Source: Parvimonas micra
GTDB lineage: Bacteria > Bacillota > Clostridia > Tissierellales > Peptoniphilaceae
Reading direction: 5' to 3'
NCBI RefSeq assembly: GCF_900637905.1
Contig: NZ_LR134472.1
Location: 1,426,001-1,490,000, forward strand
DNA length: 64,000 bases
Shown here in pieces: positions 19,019-27,304 of this stretch. The position numbers were made by a program, and so were the translations under genes. Position 1 is the stretch's first letter. Each line of letters begins with the position of its first letter. Below the pieces are notes generated by a model, which made no database searches, was not told the origin of the DNA, and saw only the letters and a program-made list of their open reading frames with translations.

Positions 19019-19444
19019 ATGGCTAAAAAAGTACAAGCATTAGTAAAATTACAAATTCCAGCAGGAAAGGCGACTCCTGCTCCACCAGTAGGTACTGCAC
19101 TTGGACCTCATGGTGTAAATATAATGCAATTTACAAAAGAATTTAACGCAAAGACAGCTGATCAAGCTGGATTAATTATTCCGGTTGTATTGACTGTTTA
19201 CCAAGATAGATCATTTACATTCATTACAAAGACTCCACCGGTACCAGTATTAATTAAGAAAAAATTAGGTATCGAATCAGGATCAAAAGTACCAAATAAG
19301 ACTAAAGTTGGTAATTTAACTAAAGAACAAGTTAGAGAAATTGCAGAAGTTAAAATGCCTGACTTAAATGCTGCTACTATTGAAGCGGCTATAAGTATGG
19401 TTAAAGGTACTGCCAGAAGTATGGGAATAACTGTAGAAGAGTAA
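19019..19444 (+). CDS. rplK: Ribosomal protein uL11
   Basis: A 141-residue protein of the GTPase-associated centre. It starts [29 protein letters not shown], and the C-terminal domain carries [32 protein letters not shown] at 19002-19008 precedes the ATG. The leader holds a probable L1-binding site, so expression is likely tied to L1 levels. Confidence 0.97.
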   Translation: MAKKVQALVKLQIPAGKATPAPPVGTALGPHGVNIMQFTKEFNAKTADQAGLIIPVVLTVYQDRSFTFITKTPPVPVLIKKKLGIESGSKVPNKTKVGNLTKEQVREIAEVKMPDLNAATIEAAISMVKGTARSMGITVEE

Positions 19445-19450
19445 TATTAA

Positions 19451-19477
19451 GTGGGAGCAAAAATTAGCGAACACCAC
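19451..19477 (+). promoter_or_regulatory. Second L1-motif-like leader before rplA
   Basis: GTGGGAG (19451-19457) and CACCAC (19472-19477) give the same GTGG/CCAC helix followed by GAG as in the rplK leader, but the inner helix is minimal. It lies between rplK and the AGGAGG of rplA. Confidence 0.4.
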
Positions 19478-19490
19478 AAGGAGGATATAA

Positions 19491-20186
19491 ATGAAAAAAG
19501 GTAAAAAATATTTAGAAAGTTTAAAATTAATAGATAAAACAAACTTATATGATTTAAAAGAAGCATGTGAGTTAGCTGTAAAAACTTCAACTGCAAAATT
19601 TGATGAAACAGTAGAATTACATGTTAAATTAGGGGTTGACTCAAGACATGCTGATCAACAAGTTAGAGGTACAGTAGTATTACCTCATGGAACTGGTAAA
19701 ACTTTAAGAGTTTTAGTTTTATGTAAAGAAAACAAAGTTCAAGAAGCAAAAGATGCCGGAGCAGATTATGTTGGAGCAGATGATTACATTCAAAAAATCC
19801 AAAATGAAAACTGGTTTGATTTTGATGTAATAGTTGCAACTCCTGATATGATGGGTGTTGTTGGTAGAATTGGTAAAATTTTGGGACCTAAAGGTTTAAT
19901 GCCAAATCCTAAATCAGGAACAGTTACATTTGATATAGCTAATGCCGTTAAAGAAATTAAAGCTGGTAAGGTTGAATACAGAGTTGATAAAGCTAACATC
20001 GTTCACTGTCCAGTAGGAAAAGTTTCTTTTGGAGCTGAAAAAATAGAAGAAAATTTAAGAACTATAATTTCTGCTATTATAAAAGCTAAACCATCAGCAG
20101 CCAAAGGGAAATATTTAAAATCAGTTTCTATTGCTACTACAATGGGACCTGGGATTAAGTTGGCTTCTACTAAATTGGGAGAATAA
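19491..20186 (+). CDS. rplA: Ribosomal protein uL1
   Basis: A 231-residue L1-stalk protein and likely translational repressor of its own operon. Motifs include [34 protein letters not shown] and [18 protein letters not shown] terminator follows within 15 bases, so rplJ and rplL are not in this unit. This differs from the common rplKAJL order. Confidence 0.97.
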   Translation: MKKGKKYLESLKLIDKTNLYDLKEACELAVKTSTAKFDETVELHVKLGVDSRHADQQVRGTVVLPHGTGKTLRVLVLCKENKVQEAKDAGADYVGADDYIQKIQNENWFDFDVIVATPDMMGVVGRIGKILGPKGLMPNPKSGTVTFDIANAVKEIKAGKVEYRVDKANIVHCPVGKVSFGAEKIEENLRTIISAIIKAKPSAAKGKYLKSVSIATTMGPGIKLASTKLGE

Positions 20187-20199
20187 TTAACAAATTTTT

Positions 20200-20225
20200 A
20201 GACACCGTAGAGGTGTCTTTTTTTG
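20200..20225 (+). terminator. Terminator after rplA
   Basis: AGACACC (20200-20206) pairs with GGTGTCT (20212-20218), followed by a T run. Confidence 0.9.
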
Positions 20226-20274
20226 TATATTTTTATTTATTAAAAAATTATTAATATTACATTGATGATATTAT

Positions 20275-20306
20275 TTTTTATTTTAATTTATAAATTAAAA
20301 TAAAAA
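20275..20306. promoter_or_regulatory. 32 bp perfect AT-only palindrome upstream of the ABC/ECF promoter
   Basis: TTTTTATTTTAATTTA (20275-20290) is followed at once by its exact reverse complement (20291-20306). It ends 15 bases before the -35 box. It could be an operator or a cruciform; even in AT-rich DNA a perfect 32 bp palindrome is notable. Confidence 0.6.
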
Positions 20307-20321
20307 GTAGTATTAAAGATA

Positions 20322-20350
20322 TTGAAAAGCAATATTAAAAGTGTTATAAT
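20322..20350 (+). promoter_or_regulatory. Promoter of the ABC/ECF operon
   Basis: TTGAAA (20322-20327), a 17-base spacer and TATAAT (20345-20350). The -10 box is overlapped by the left arm of a long hairpin. Confidence 0.78.
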
Positions 20351-20385
20351 ATTTTTAAACGACGAGAACGTCGTTTGAAAATATT
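20348..20385. promoter_or_regulatory. Long inverted repeat overlapping the -10 box (operator or 5' hairpin)
   Basis: The left arm (20348-20364) ends in AAACGACG and the right arm (20369-20385) begins CGTCGTTT. The arms pair over 17 bp with one G-T wobble around an AGAA loop. Overlap with the -10 box and transcription start is where a repressor would bind; alternatively the transcript would begin with a strong protective hairpin. Confidence 0.65.
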
Positions 20386-20433
20386 TTTAATCAAATTGAT
20401 ATTTTAAATATCAAATAAAAATAGGAGGATTTA

Positions 20434-22170
20434 ATGAATATCTATAAGAAATTATTTAAATATGTGCCTGATAAAAAGCATCTTGTTTATATTGCAATTT
20501 TTATGAGTGTTATTTCATCAGCACTTTCAATTTTACCATATTGGTATTTGTATAAATTTTTGAATGAATTTTTATTGAAAAAAGATTTTACTCAAGCTAA
20601 AAATTATGCAATTACAATTTTTGTAATAATGCTTTTACAGTCTTTGATTTATTTTATTTCAGTAGGATTTACTCATTTATTTGCTTTTAGATTGGAAACA
20701 AATCTTAGAAAAGCAGGAATAAGTCATTTAATGAAAGCTTCATTTTCTTTTTTTGATGTCAATGAATCAGGGAGAATCAGAAAAATAATCGATGATAACG
20801 CCAGTGATACTCATATGATAGTTGCACATTTAATTCCTGATATTACTGTTGCTATAGTAACGCCTATACTTTTATTTGTAATAATGTTTTCTGTAGATGT
20901 CTATTTGGGAATTGCTACCGTTATTTTAACTATTTTATCCGCTATTTTTACTAAACTTATGTATGGTGATATTAAGTTTATGGAACAATATAATAAAGCG
21001 CTTGAAAGAGTCAATAGTGAGGCAGTTGAATATGTTAGAGGTATGCAAGTTTTAAAGATATTTAAAGCTTCAATATTTTCTTTTAAATCATTTTATGATT
21101 CTATCGTTGACTACTCCAAAACTGCTTATGAGTATAGTAAAAGCTGTAAACAGCCTTATGTTATATTTCAAATTGTTTTACTTGGAGCAGCTGCTTTCGT
21201 AATTCCATTTGCAATCATGTTTTCAAAGGGTACAGAAAATAATGTAGTAATAATGATTAAATTAATTTTTTTCACATGTTTTATTGGAACTTTGTTTAGT
21301 TGCCTTATGAGAATTATGTATGTTGGAATGCATCAATATATGGCAACGCAAGCAGTAGAAAAATTAGAAAATCTTTTTACGGAAATGGAAGCAAATGATA
21401 TTAAGTTTGGAAATAATAAAGAGTTTTCTGGTTATGATATAGAATTTAGAAATGTTAGTTTTAAATATGATACTGCTAATATTTTGGAAAATTTAAGTTT
21501 TAGACTTGAAGAAAACAAAACTTATGCTTTGGTTGGTTCATCAGGTGGTGGTAAGTCAACAATCGCAAAATTAATTTCCGGTTTTTATAATATTAATGAA
21601 GGAGAAATTTTAATTGGAGGAAAGAATATTTCTACTTATTCAAGGGAAGCTCTTATGAATAATATCTCGTTTGTTTTTCAAAATTCAAAACTTTTTAAGA
21701 CGACAATTTTTGAAAATGTAAAGATTGGAAATGAAAATGCTAGTTATGAAGAAGTTATGAATGCTTTAAAATTAGCAAGATGTGGAGATATTTTAGATAA
21801 ATTTGAAACTCGAGAAAATACTGTAATAGGATCAAAGGGAGTTCATCTTTCAGGTGGAGAAATTCAGAGAATTGCAATAGCCAGAGCAATTTTAAAAGAT
21901 GCTAAGATTATAATTTTAGATGAGGCTTCAGCAGCATCTGATCCGGAAAATGAACATGAGATACAATTAGCATTTTCAAATTTAATGAATAATAAAACTG
22001 TAATTATGATTGCGCATAGATTGAGTTCAATTAGAAATGTTGATGAAATATTGGTTGTTGATAATGGAAAAATTATTGAAAGAGGAACAGATAAAGAGCT
22101 TATGGAAATTGGTGGAAGATATAAATTTTTACAAGATTTATTCTCTCAAGCTAATGAATGGAGGATGTAA
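20434..22170 (+). CDS. ABC half transporter 1 (exporter fold) of the ABC/ECF operon
   Basis: A 578-residue fused membrane/ATPase half transporter. Residues 1-320 hold about six membrane helices, and the ATPase follows with Walker A GSSGGGKST (about residue 370), signature LSGGEIQR and Walker B IIILDEASAASD. The aspartate of the D-loop is preserved. It pairs with the next gene, two bases downstream, so a heterodimer is likely. Sequence flavour and the downstream ECF genes suggest the IrtAB/YbtPQ-like group, which can import chelated iron or heme despite the exporter fold. The substrate is inferred only from context. AGGAGG at 20423-20428. Confidence 0.85.
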   Translation: MNIYKKLFKYVPDKKHLVYIAIFMSVISSALSILPYWYLYKFLNEFLLKKDFTQAKNYAITIFVIMLLQSLIYFISVGFTHLFAFRLETNLRKAGISHLMKASFSFFDVNESGRIRKIIDDNASDTHMIVAHLIPDITVAIVTPILLFVIMFSVDVYLGIATVILTILSAIFTKLMYGDIKFMEQYNKALERVNSEAVEYVRGMQVLKIFKASIFSFKSFYDSIVDYSKTAYEYSKSCKQPYVIFQIVLLGAAAFVIPFAIMFSKGTENNVVIMIKLIFFTCFIGTLFSCLMRIMYVGMHQYMATQAVEKLENLFTEMEANDIKFGNNKEFSGYDIEFRNVSFKYDTANILENLSFRLEENKTYALVGSSGGGKSTIAKLISGFYNINEGEILIGGKNISTYSREALMNNISFVFQNSKLFKTTIFENVKIGNENASYEEVMNALKLARCGDILDKFETRENTVIGSKGVHLSGGEIQRIAIARAILKDAKIIILDEASAASDPENEHEIQLAFSNLMNNKTVIMIAHRLSSIRNVDEILVVDNGKIIERGTDKELMEIGGRYKFLQDLFSQANEWRM

Positions 22171-22172
22171 TT

Positions 22173-23888
22173 ATGAAAATGCTTAAAAGAATGTTTCAAC
22201 TAACTGACAAGGGAACTGCCGGAATCGTAAAGGCATCAATAGCATCATTCTTTTCATATTGTAGTTTAATGATTCCTATGATTTTACTTATGTTTTTTGT
22301 TCAAAATGTTATCGAAGGAAAGGAAAATAGTATTACCTTCTTTGTAATAGGAATATTGATTATGCTAGTTGTGATGTATATTCTTATGTCAATAGAATAT
22401 GACTGTTTATATAACGAAACATATAAAGAAAGTGCAAATATTAGAATAGAAATAGCAGAGATTTTAAGAAAATTACCGCTTTCATTTTTTTCAAAGCATG
22501 ATGTTTCAGATTTGTCTCAAACAATTATGAAAGATGTTTCAGTTATTGAACATGCAATAAGTCATGCTATTCCAAAGGCTATAGGACTTATATTTTATTT
22601 AATATTAATAGTAATAATGTTATTAATTTATAATTTCAAACTTGCTCTTTGTATTTTAATTCCTATTATTTTGGCAACTGGGTTCATATTAATTACAAAA
22701 AAAATACAAGTTAACGGAAATAAAAAATATTATAATGTTATGAGAGGTATTTCAGAAGATTTCCAAGAATCTATTGAATTACAACAAGAGATAAAAAGTT
22801 ATGGACAAGTAGATAAAATTACTAAAAAAATATATGATGATATTGACTATTCAGAAAAAATTCATATAAAGGCTGAAGGGAAAATGGTGCTTCCATTGAG
22901 TATTTCAACAAATATACAAAATTTAACTTTAGGAGCTACGATTTTATTTGGAACGGCTTTATATTTAAAGGGTGAGGCGTCTATTCTTTATCTAATAGGT
23001 TATATAATGTGTGCTTCAAAGATTATTGACGCTGTAAATGGAATGCTTTCAAATTTTGCGGAACTTATGTATTTGGATGGAAATTTACAAAGAATTAGAG
23101 AATTAAAAAGTACCAAAATCCAAACTGGAGAAGCTAAGGAACTTCATAATTTTGATATAGAATTCAAAAATGTTGAGTTCGGATATGGAGAAAACAAAGT
23201 AATTAATGATATTTCATTTGTTGCAAAACAAGGTGAAGTTACCGCATTAGTTGGACCTTCAGGTTGTGGAAAAACAACAGTTCTGAGATTGATGTCAAGA
23301 TTGTATGACTATGATAGCGGAAAGATAATTATAGATGGAAATGATATAAAGGGTATTGAAACAGAGAGTCTTTTTGAAAATATTTCAATAGTTTTTCAAG
23401 AAGTTACATTGTTTAATTCTTCAATTTTAGAAAATATCAGATTTGGAAATAAAAATGCAACTGATGAACAAGTTAAAGAAGCTGCAAGACTTGCTAATTG
23501 TGAAGAATTTATTGAAAAATTACCTGAGAAATATAATACCTTAATCGGAGAAAATGGAAGTAAGTTATCAGGAGGCGAAAGACAGAGAATTTCGATTGCA
23601 CGTGCATTTTTAAAGAATGCTCCAATAATTTTACTTGACGAAATTAGTGCAAGTCTTGATGTCGAAAATGAAATGAAAATACAAGAAAGTTTAAATAAAC
23701 TTATTAAAAATAAAACTGTATTAGTAATTTCACATAGAATGAAGTCTATAGAAAATGCAAATAAAATAATAGTAATGGAAAATGGGAAAATAGAATCTCA
23801 AGGAAATCACAATGAACTTTTAGAAAAATCTAAAGTTTATAATACTATGGTTAAAAATTCTAGTTTAGCTGAAAATTATAGTTATTAA
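22173..23888 (+). CDS. ABC half transporter 2 (exporter fold) of the ABC/ECF operon
   Basis: A 571-residue partner of the previous gene, with six membrane helices in residues 1-310 and an ATPase with GPSGCGKTT, VFQEVTLFNSSILENIRFG, LSGGERQR and IILLDEISASLD. GGAGG at 22160-22164, inside the end of the upstream gene, directs the start to ATG 22173. Both cassettes look catalytically complete, so a symmetric hydrolysis cycle is possible. A modest hairpin and then the five-copy 66 bp array follow, separating this gene from EcfT by 390 bases. Confidence 0.86.
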   Translation: MKMLKRMFQLTDKGTAGIVKASIASFFSYCSLMIPMILLMFFVQNVIEGKENSITFFVIGILIMLVVMYILMSIEYDCLYNETYKESANIRIEIAEILRKLPLSFFSKHDVSDLSQTIMKDVSVIEHAISHAIPKAIGLIFYLILIVIMLLIYNFKLALCILIPIILATGFILITKKIQVNGNKKYYNVMRGISEDFQESIELQQEIKSYGQVDKITKKIYDDIDYSEKIHIKAEGKMVLPLSISTNIQNLTLGATILFGTALYLKGEASILYLIGYIMCASKIIDAVNGMLSNFAELMYLDGNLQRIRELKSTKIQTGEAKELHNFDIEFKNVEFGYGENKVINDISFVAKQGEVTALVGPSGCGKTTVLRLMSRLYDYDSGKIIIDGNDIKGIETESLFENISIVFQEVTLFNSSILENIRFGNKNATDEQVKEAARLANCEEFIEKLPEKYNTLIGENGSKLSGGERQRISIARAFLKNAPIILLDEISASLDVENEMKIQESLNKLIKNKTVLVISHRMKSIENANKIIVMENGKIESQGNHNELLEKSKVYNTMVKNSSLAENYSY

Positions 23889-23894
23889 TATATG

Positions 23895-23917
23895 AGCGCT
23901 GTTTTTACAGCGCTTTA
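23895..23917 (+). terminator. Hairpin after the second ABC gene (partial terminator)
   Basis: AGCGCTGT (23895-23902) pairs over 8 bp with ACAGCGCT (23907-23914). The tail is only a few T residues, so read-through into the array and ecfT is plausible. Confidence 0.6.
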
Positions 23918-23918
23918 T

Positions 23919-24248
23919 ATTGTGAAACAACAAGGTTCCCGGGTACCCACCCGATGTGAAGCATCGAGGAAGGGTGGGGTTGTTATTGTGAAACAACAAG
24001 GTTCCCGGGTACCCACCCGATGCAAAGCATCGAGGAAGGGTGGGGTTGTTATTGTGAAACAACAAGGTTCCCGGGTACCCACCCGATGCGAAGCATCGAG
24101 GAAGGGTGGGGTTGTTATTGTGAAACAACAAGGTTCCCGGGTACCCACCCGATGCGAAGCATCGAGGAAGGGTGGGGTTGTTATTGTGAAACAACAAGGT
24201 TCCCGGGTACCCACCCGATGTGAAGCATCGAGGAAGGGTGGGGTTCTT
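23919..24248 (+). repeat. Tandem array of five 66 bp GC-rich structured repeats
   Basis: Five units start at 23919, 23985, 24051, 24117 and 24183, each exactly 66 bp, with about 55% G+C by hand count of one unit in otherwise very AT-rich DNA. Each unit has the box TATTGTGAAACAACAAG, the near palindrome GGTTCCCGGGTACC, a CCCACCC/GGGTGGG outer stem and a CGATGN(R)AAGCATCG hairpin. Copies differ mainly in that hairpin: GTGAAGC, GCAAAGC, GCGAAGC, GCGAAGC, GTGAAGC. There are no spacers. It occupies nearly all of the gap between the second ABC gene and ecfT. A single copy is at 9179-9244. Confidence 0.97.
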
Positions 24249-24278
24249 ATTAATTTTTAATCGATTGGGGGAATTTAT

Positions 24279-24971
24279 TTGATAGAGCAACGTAGAATAA
24301 ATTTATTTGTCTTAATTTTTATGAATTTGATTTTTGGAACATTGATTTTAGTGTGGAATAATTTCAAATTAGATATGATTTATTTTTGTATTTGTTCTTT
24401 AATTTTAATTTATAGTGGAAAAACTAAAAGATTTATAAAATTTCTAATTTTTTATCTTATTTGTTTGTATATAGTTTTTTATATAAAGTTGCCTGATGAT
24501 TCATTTTTCTCCTTCATAGGTTTTATCAGTTATTCCAATGTAAAGATGTGTCCAACATATATGATAGCGAGTTTTATTGTTTTAGATATAAGAACAAGTG
24601 AATTGATTTATGTTTTAGGAAAATTGGGATTTGGTAAAAAAATCAGATTTGCATGTACAATTACTTTAAAATTTATTCCTATTTATTTTGCAGAAAAAAG
24701 AATTATAAAAAATGCTTTAAAACTTAGAGGAATAGATGTTTCATTTACTAAACCTATTAAACGATTTGAATATTATATTGTACCGACTCTTTTTAGAGCA
24801 TCGAATATTGCAAATGAAATGACGGAGTCAGCATATACAAGATGTGCGATGTGTACTGATAATATGAATTCAATATACTATAAAAAGTTTGATATGGTAG
24901 ATTTTATTCTTATTGTTATGTTGATTTTACTAGTTGCTTCTTGGGGAGGTGGATTTATTGATAAAATTTGA
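24279..24971 (+). CDS. ecfT: ECF transporter transmembrane subunit EcfT
   Basis: A 230-residue membrane protein with about five helices. The segment TSELIYVLGKLGFGKKIRFACTITLKFIPIYFAEKRIIKNALKLRGID includes the A-R-G type coupling motif region (LKLRG) that contacts the ATPases. Starts with TTG at 24279, supported by GGGGGA at 24267-24272. Its 3' end overlaps the fused ATPase gene by 14 bases. It follows the repeat array, so expression depends on read-through or on an unseen promoter. Confidence 0.82.
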   Translation: MIEQRRINLFVLIFMNLIFGTLILVWNNFKLDMIYFCICSLILIYSGKTKRFIKFLIFYLICLYIVFYIKLPDDSFFSFIGFISYSNVKMCPTYMIASFIVLDIRTSELIYVLGKLGFGKKIRFACTITLKFIPIYFAEKRIIKNALKLRGIDVSFTKPIKRFEYYIVPTLFRASNIANEMTESAYTRCAMCTDNMNSIYYKKFDMVDFILIVMLILLVASWGGGFIDKI

Positions 24972-26376
24972 AAATGTAAGTTTTACTTATGAAAATTCTG
25001 ATAAAAAAGCCTTAGAAGATATAAGTTTTGAAATAAATAAAGGAGAGTTGGTGTTAATAACAGGAGCTTCCGGTTCCGGTAAATCTACGATATACAAATG
25101 TATAAATGGACTAATTCCACATATTTATGACGGTGAACTTTTAGGAAATATTTTTATTGATGATAAAAATACGAAGGATTGTGAGAATTATGAGCTGTGC
25201 AAAATAATAGGTTCGGTTTCTCAAAATCCGAGAGGACAATTTTTTACTGATAATACCACTTCTGAATTGGCATTTACTTTGGAAAATTTGGGATATGAAG
25301 TTAAAGAAATTGTAAAAAAAATAGAAAATATTTCGAACTTCTTCTGTATTTCAAATATTTTAAATAAAAATGTTTTAGAAATTTCTGGTGGCGAAAAGCA
25401 AAAAATCTCTATTGCATGCGTTTCAATATTAGATGCAAAAACTTTAATATTTGATGAACCTTCTGCAAATTTGGATTACTTAGGAATTGAGCTGTTGAAA
25501 GAAATTTTTCTAAAATTAAAGAAAAATGGATATACCATTGTCGTTGTTGAACATAGAATTTTTTATTTAAAAGAAATTTTTGATAGGTTAATTCATATAA
25601 ATAAAGGGAAACTTATTGTAAATTTAGATAGAAAAGATGCTTTAAATTATAGTGCAGAAGATCTGAGAAGTTTAAATCCATTTGATAGAGAATTAACGAT
25701 GATTAATAAATGTAGCAGAGAAGAGAAAATATTAGAAATAAGAAATCTTAAATTTAAAGATATTATAAAAGATATTTCTTTTGATGTTTATAGAGGTGAA
25801 ATAGTTGGACTTGTAGGAAAAAACGGCGTTGGAAAATCTACAATTTCTAAGTTGATTTCTGGAATATATAATAAAACTTCAGGAAAAATTTCAAGTAAAA
25901 GTTTACCATTTGTCTTGATGCAGGATGTAGATTACCAATTATTTTCAGAAAGCGTGTTTTCAGAATTTTTCTTATCAAAGAAAGACTTGACTGATGATGA
26001 AGTTTTGGAAATATTAAAAGTTATTAATCTATATGAAAAAAGAAATTGTCATCCATTTTCGCTTTCTGGGGGAGAAAAACAAAGATTGCTTATGGGAATT
26101 TGTGCAAAAAGCGATTCTGATATTTTAATTTTAGATGAGCCGACTAGCGGTTTAGATTTTAACAATATGACTATTATTTCTGATATTATAAAAAAATTGG
26201 CAAAAGATAAAGCAATAATATTAATTTCTCATGACTATGAATTGTTGTCAAGAGTTGTAGATAGAGTGATATTTCTTGAAAATGGAAAAATCACAGAAGA
26301 CTTTATTTTAAAAGAAAAAAATCAACTAACTAATATTTTTCAAAAAATAAAAGGAGGAAAAGAAAATGAAAATTAA
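24958..26376 (+). CDS. Fused ECF ATPase (EcfA1-EcfA2 in one chain)
   Basis: A 472-residue protein with two complete ABC domains in one polypeptide, rather than two separate EcfA subunits. Domain 1: Walker A GASGSGKST (about 37), ISGGEKQKIS, TLIFDEPSANLD. Domain 2 (from about 265): GKNGVGKST, LSGGEKQRL, ILILDEPTSGLD. I chose TTG 24958 (MIKFENVSFTYEN), preceded by GGGGAGGTGG (24943-24952), because the family begins here. It overlaps ecfT by 14 and the S-component gene by 11 bases, indicating tight co-translation. Confidence 0.88.
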   Translation: MIKFENVSFTYENSDKKALEDISFEINKGELVLITGASGSGKSTIYKCINGLIPHIYDGELLGNIFIDDKNTKDCENYELCKIIGSVSQNPRGQFFTDNTTSELAFTLENLGYEVKEIVKKIENISNFFCISNILNKNVLEISGGEKQKISIACVSILDAKTLIFDEPSANLDYLGIELLKEIFLKLKKNGYTIVVVEHRIFYLKEIFDRLIHINKGKLIVNLDRKDALNYSAEDLRSLNPFDRELTMINKCSREEKILEIRNLKFKDIIKDISFDVYRGEIVGLVGKNGVGKSTISKLISGIYNKTSGKISSKSLPFVLMQDVDYQLFSESVFSEFFLSKKDLTDDEVLEILKVINLYEKRNCHPFSLSGGEKQRLLMGICAKSDSDILILDEPTSGLDFNNMTIISDIIKKLAKDKAIILISHDYELLSRVVDRVIFLENGKITEDFILKEKNQLTNIFQKIKGGKENEN

Positions 26377-26941
26377 AGATTTAGTTTTAGTTGCTATTTT
26401 AGGAGCGTTAAATTTAGTTGTTTCAATGATTGTAACATTTGCATTATTCCCATTGGGGCCATATGCTCATTGTATAAGTCCGGGAATTGCAGGATTATTT
26501 GCAGGTACAGTTTTTGTATTTATGTGTAATAAAGTTGGGAAAAAGGGGAGTTTTTTGCTGTTTTCAGGTGTTTATTTGATTGCAATGGCTGGTGTTGGAT
26601 TTTACCTTCCGTGGATTATTTCATATACGGTTTCCTTTATTATAGGAGAAGTTATACTTTCATATATGGGTTATCAAAATAAAATTGCTCAATTTATAGC
26701 TTTTGGATTGATTCAAGTAGGAAGTGAATGTGGACAAATAATACCGGTAAATTTCTTCTTAGAATCGTTTAAGAAAACTTGGGTAGGAAAAAACGGAGTT
26801 ACAGAGAGTGCTATAAATGAGATGATAAAATTTTCAACTGGAACATATGGATTAATTAACCTTTTGATTGTATTTATACTGGGAGGACTTGGTGTTGTAA
26901 TCGGAAATAAAATTTTGAAAAAACATTTTAAAAAAATTTAA
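26366..26941 (+). CDS. MptD/Trep_Strep-like ECF substrate-binding (S) component
   Basis: A 191-residue membrane protein with about six helices, beginning MKIKDLVLVAILGALNLVVSMI as S components do. It resembles the MptD/Trep_Strep family, whose genes commonly sit beside EcfT/EcfA and paired ABC half transporters. That set has been linked to heme or iron-chelate uptake in some streptococci and lactobacilli; the substrate here is inference. GGAGG at 26353-26357. It is the last gene of the operon, followed by a strong terminator. Confidence 0.75.
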   Translation: MKIKDLVLVAILGALNLVVSMIVTFALFPLGPYAHCISPGIAGLFAGTVFVFMCNKVGKKGSFLLFSGVYLIAMAGVGFYLPWIISYTVSFIIGEVILSYMGYQNKIAQFIAFGLIQVGSECGQIIPVNFFLESFKKTWVGKNGVTESAINEMIKFSTGTYGLINLLIVFILGGLGVVIGNKILKKHFKKI

Positions 26942-26964
26942 AAATTTGGAAAAATAAAGATTTT

Positions 26965-26999
26965 AAGAGATATATTTTGCGTATATCTCTTTTGTTTTT
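26965..26999 (+). terminator. Terminator after the ABC/ECF operon
   Basis: AAGAGATATA (26965-26974) pairs over 10 bp with TATATCTCTT (26982-26991), followed by a T-rich run. Confidence 0.88.
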
Positions 27000-27020
27000 T
27001 TTGAGTATATGTGTTATAAT
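26992..27020 (+). promoter_or_regulatory. Probable promoter for the glmU leader
   Basis: TTGTTT (26992-26997), a 17-base spacer and TATAAT (27015-27020). The -35 is a poor match, but the -10 is perfect and is followed at once by a long hairpin. A second TATAAT is at 27101-27106. Confidence 0.5.
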
Positions 27021-27223
27021 TAATATAGTTTTATGCCTTGTGATAAAACTATATTAATTTCATCGTAATTACCAAAAAAATAATCAAAAAGGAATTACGA
27101 TATAATTTAAAAGTTTTATGCCTTGTGATAAACTATAATTTTATTTATAATTCTGAAAAGAATTAAAAATAAAATTTCATCATATTTTACAATAAGAAAA
27201 TGTCTAAAAAAGTGAAATATGAT
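27018..27223 (+). repeat. Cluster of five inverted repeats in the glmU leader (two CCTTGTG-loop hairpins)
   Basis: Hairpin 1: a 17 bp perfect stem (27018-27034 with 27043-27059) around loop GCCTTGTG. Inverted repeat 2: ATCGTAATT (27062-27070) with AATTACGAT (27093-27101). Hairpin 3: 27113-27134 with the same TTTAT-GCCTTGTG-ATAAA core. Hairpin 4: 27138-27152 with 27161-27175, one mismatch. Inverted repeat 5: ATCATATTTTAC (27179-27190) with GTGAAATATGAT (27212-27223), one wobble. This fills most of the 363-base gap before glmU. A related element precedes the iron-type importer at 39137-39218. Confidence 0.75.
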
Positions 27224-27304
27224 ATATTAATTATAAATAAAGATACTTATTTAATTGCATATTATAATTTGTGATATAGATTTTATATAGTTAGGAGTTA
27301 GAGT

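Noticed and set aside
23919-24248. CRISPR array
   Set aside because: The repeats are directly contiguous with no variable spacers, and no cas gene is in the window.
23919-24248. REP/REPIN element mobilised by a RAYT transposase
   Set aside because: The head-to-tail 66 bp units lack the usual REP tetranucleotide plus inverted REP pairs, and no transposase is in the window. The link remains untested at genome level.
23865-24290. Long open frames with a repeating 22-residue peptide across the tandem array, on both strands
   Set aside because: The unit is 66 bp, a multiple of three, so any frame without a stop in one unit stays open through all five. Several frames are open at once, and none has a convincing ribosome binding site. 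The plus-strand frame starts inside a terminator-like hairpin.
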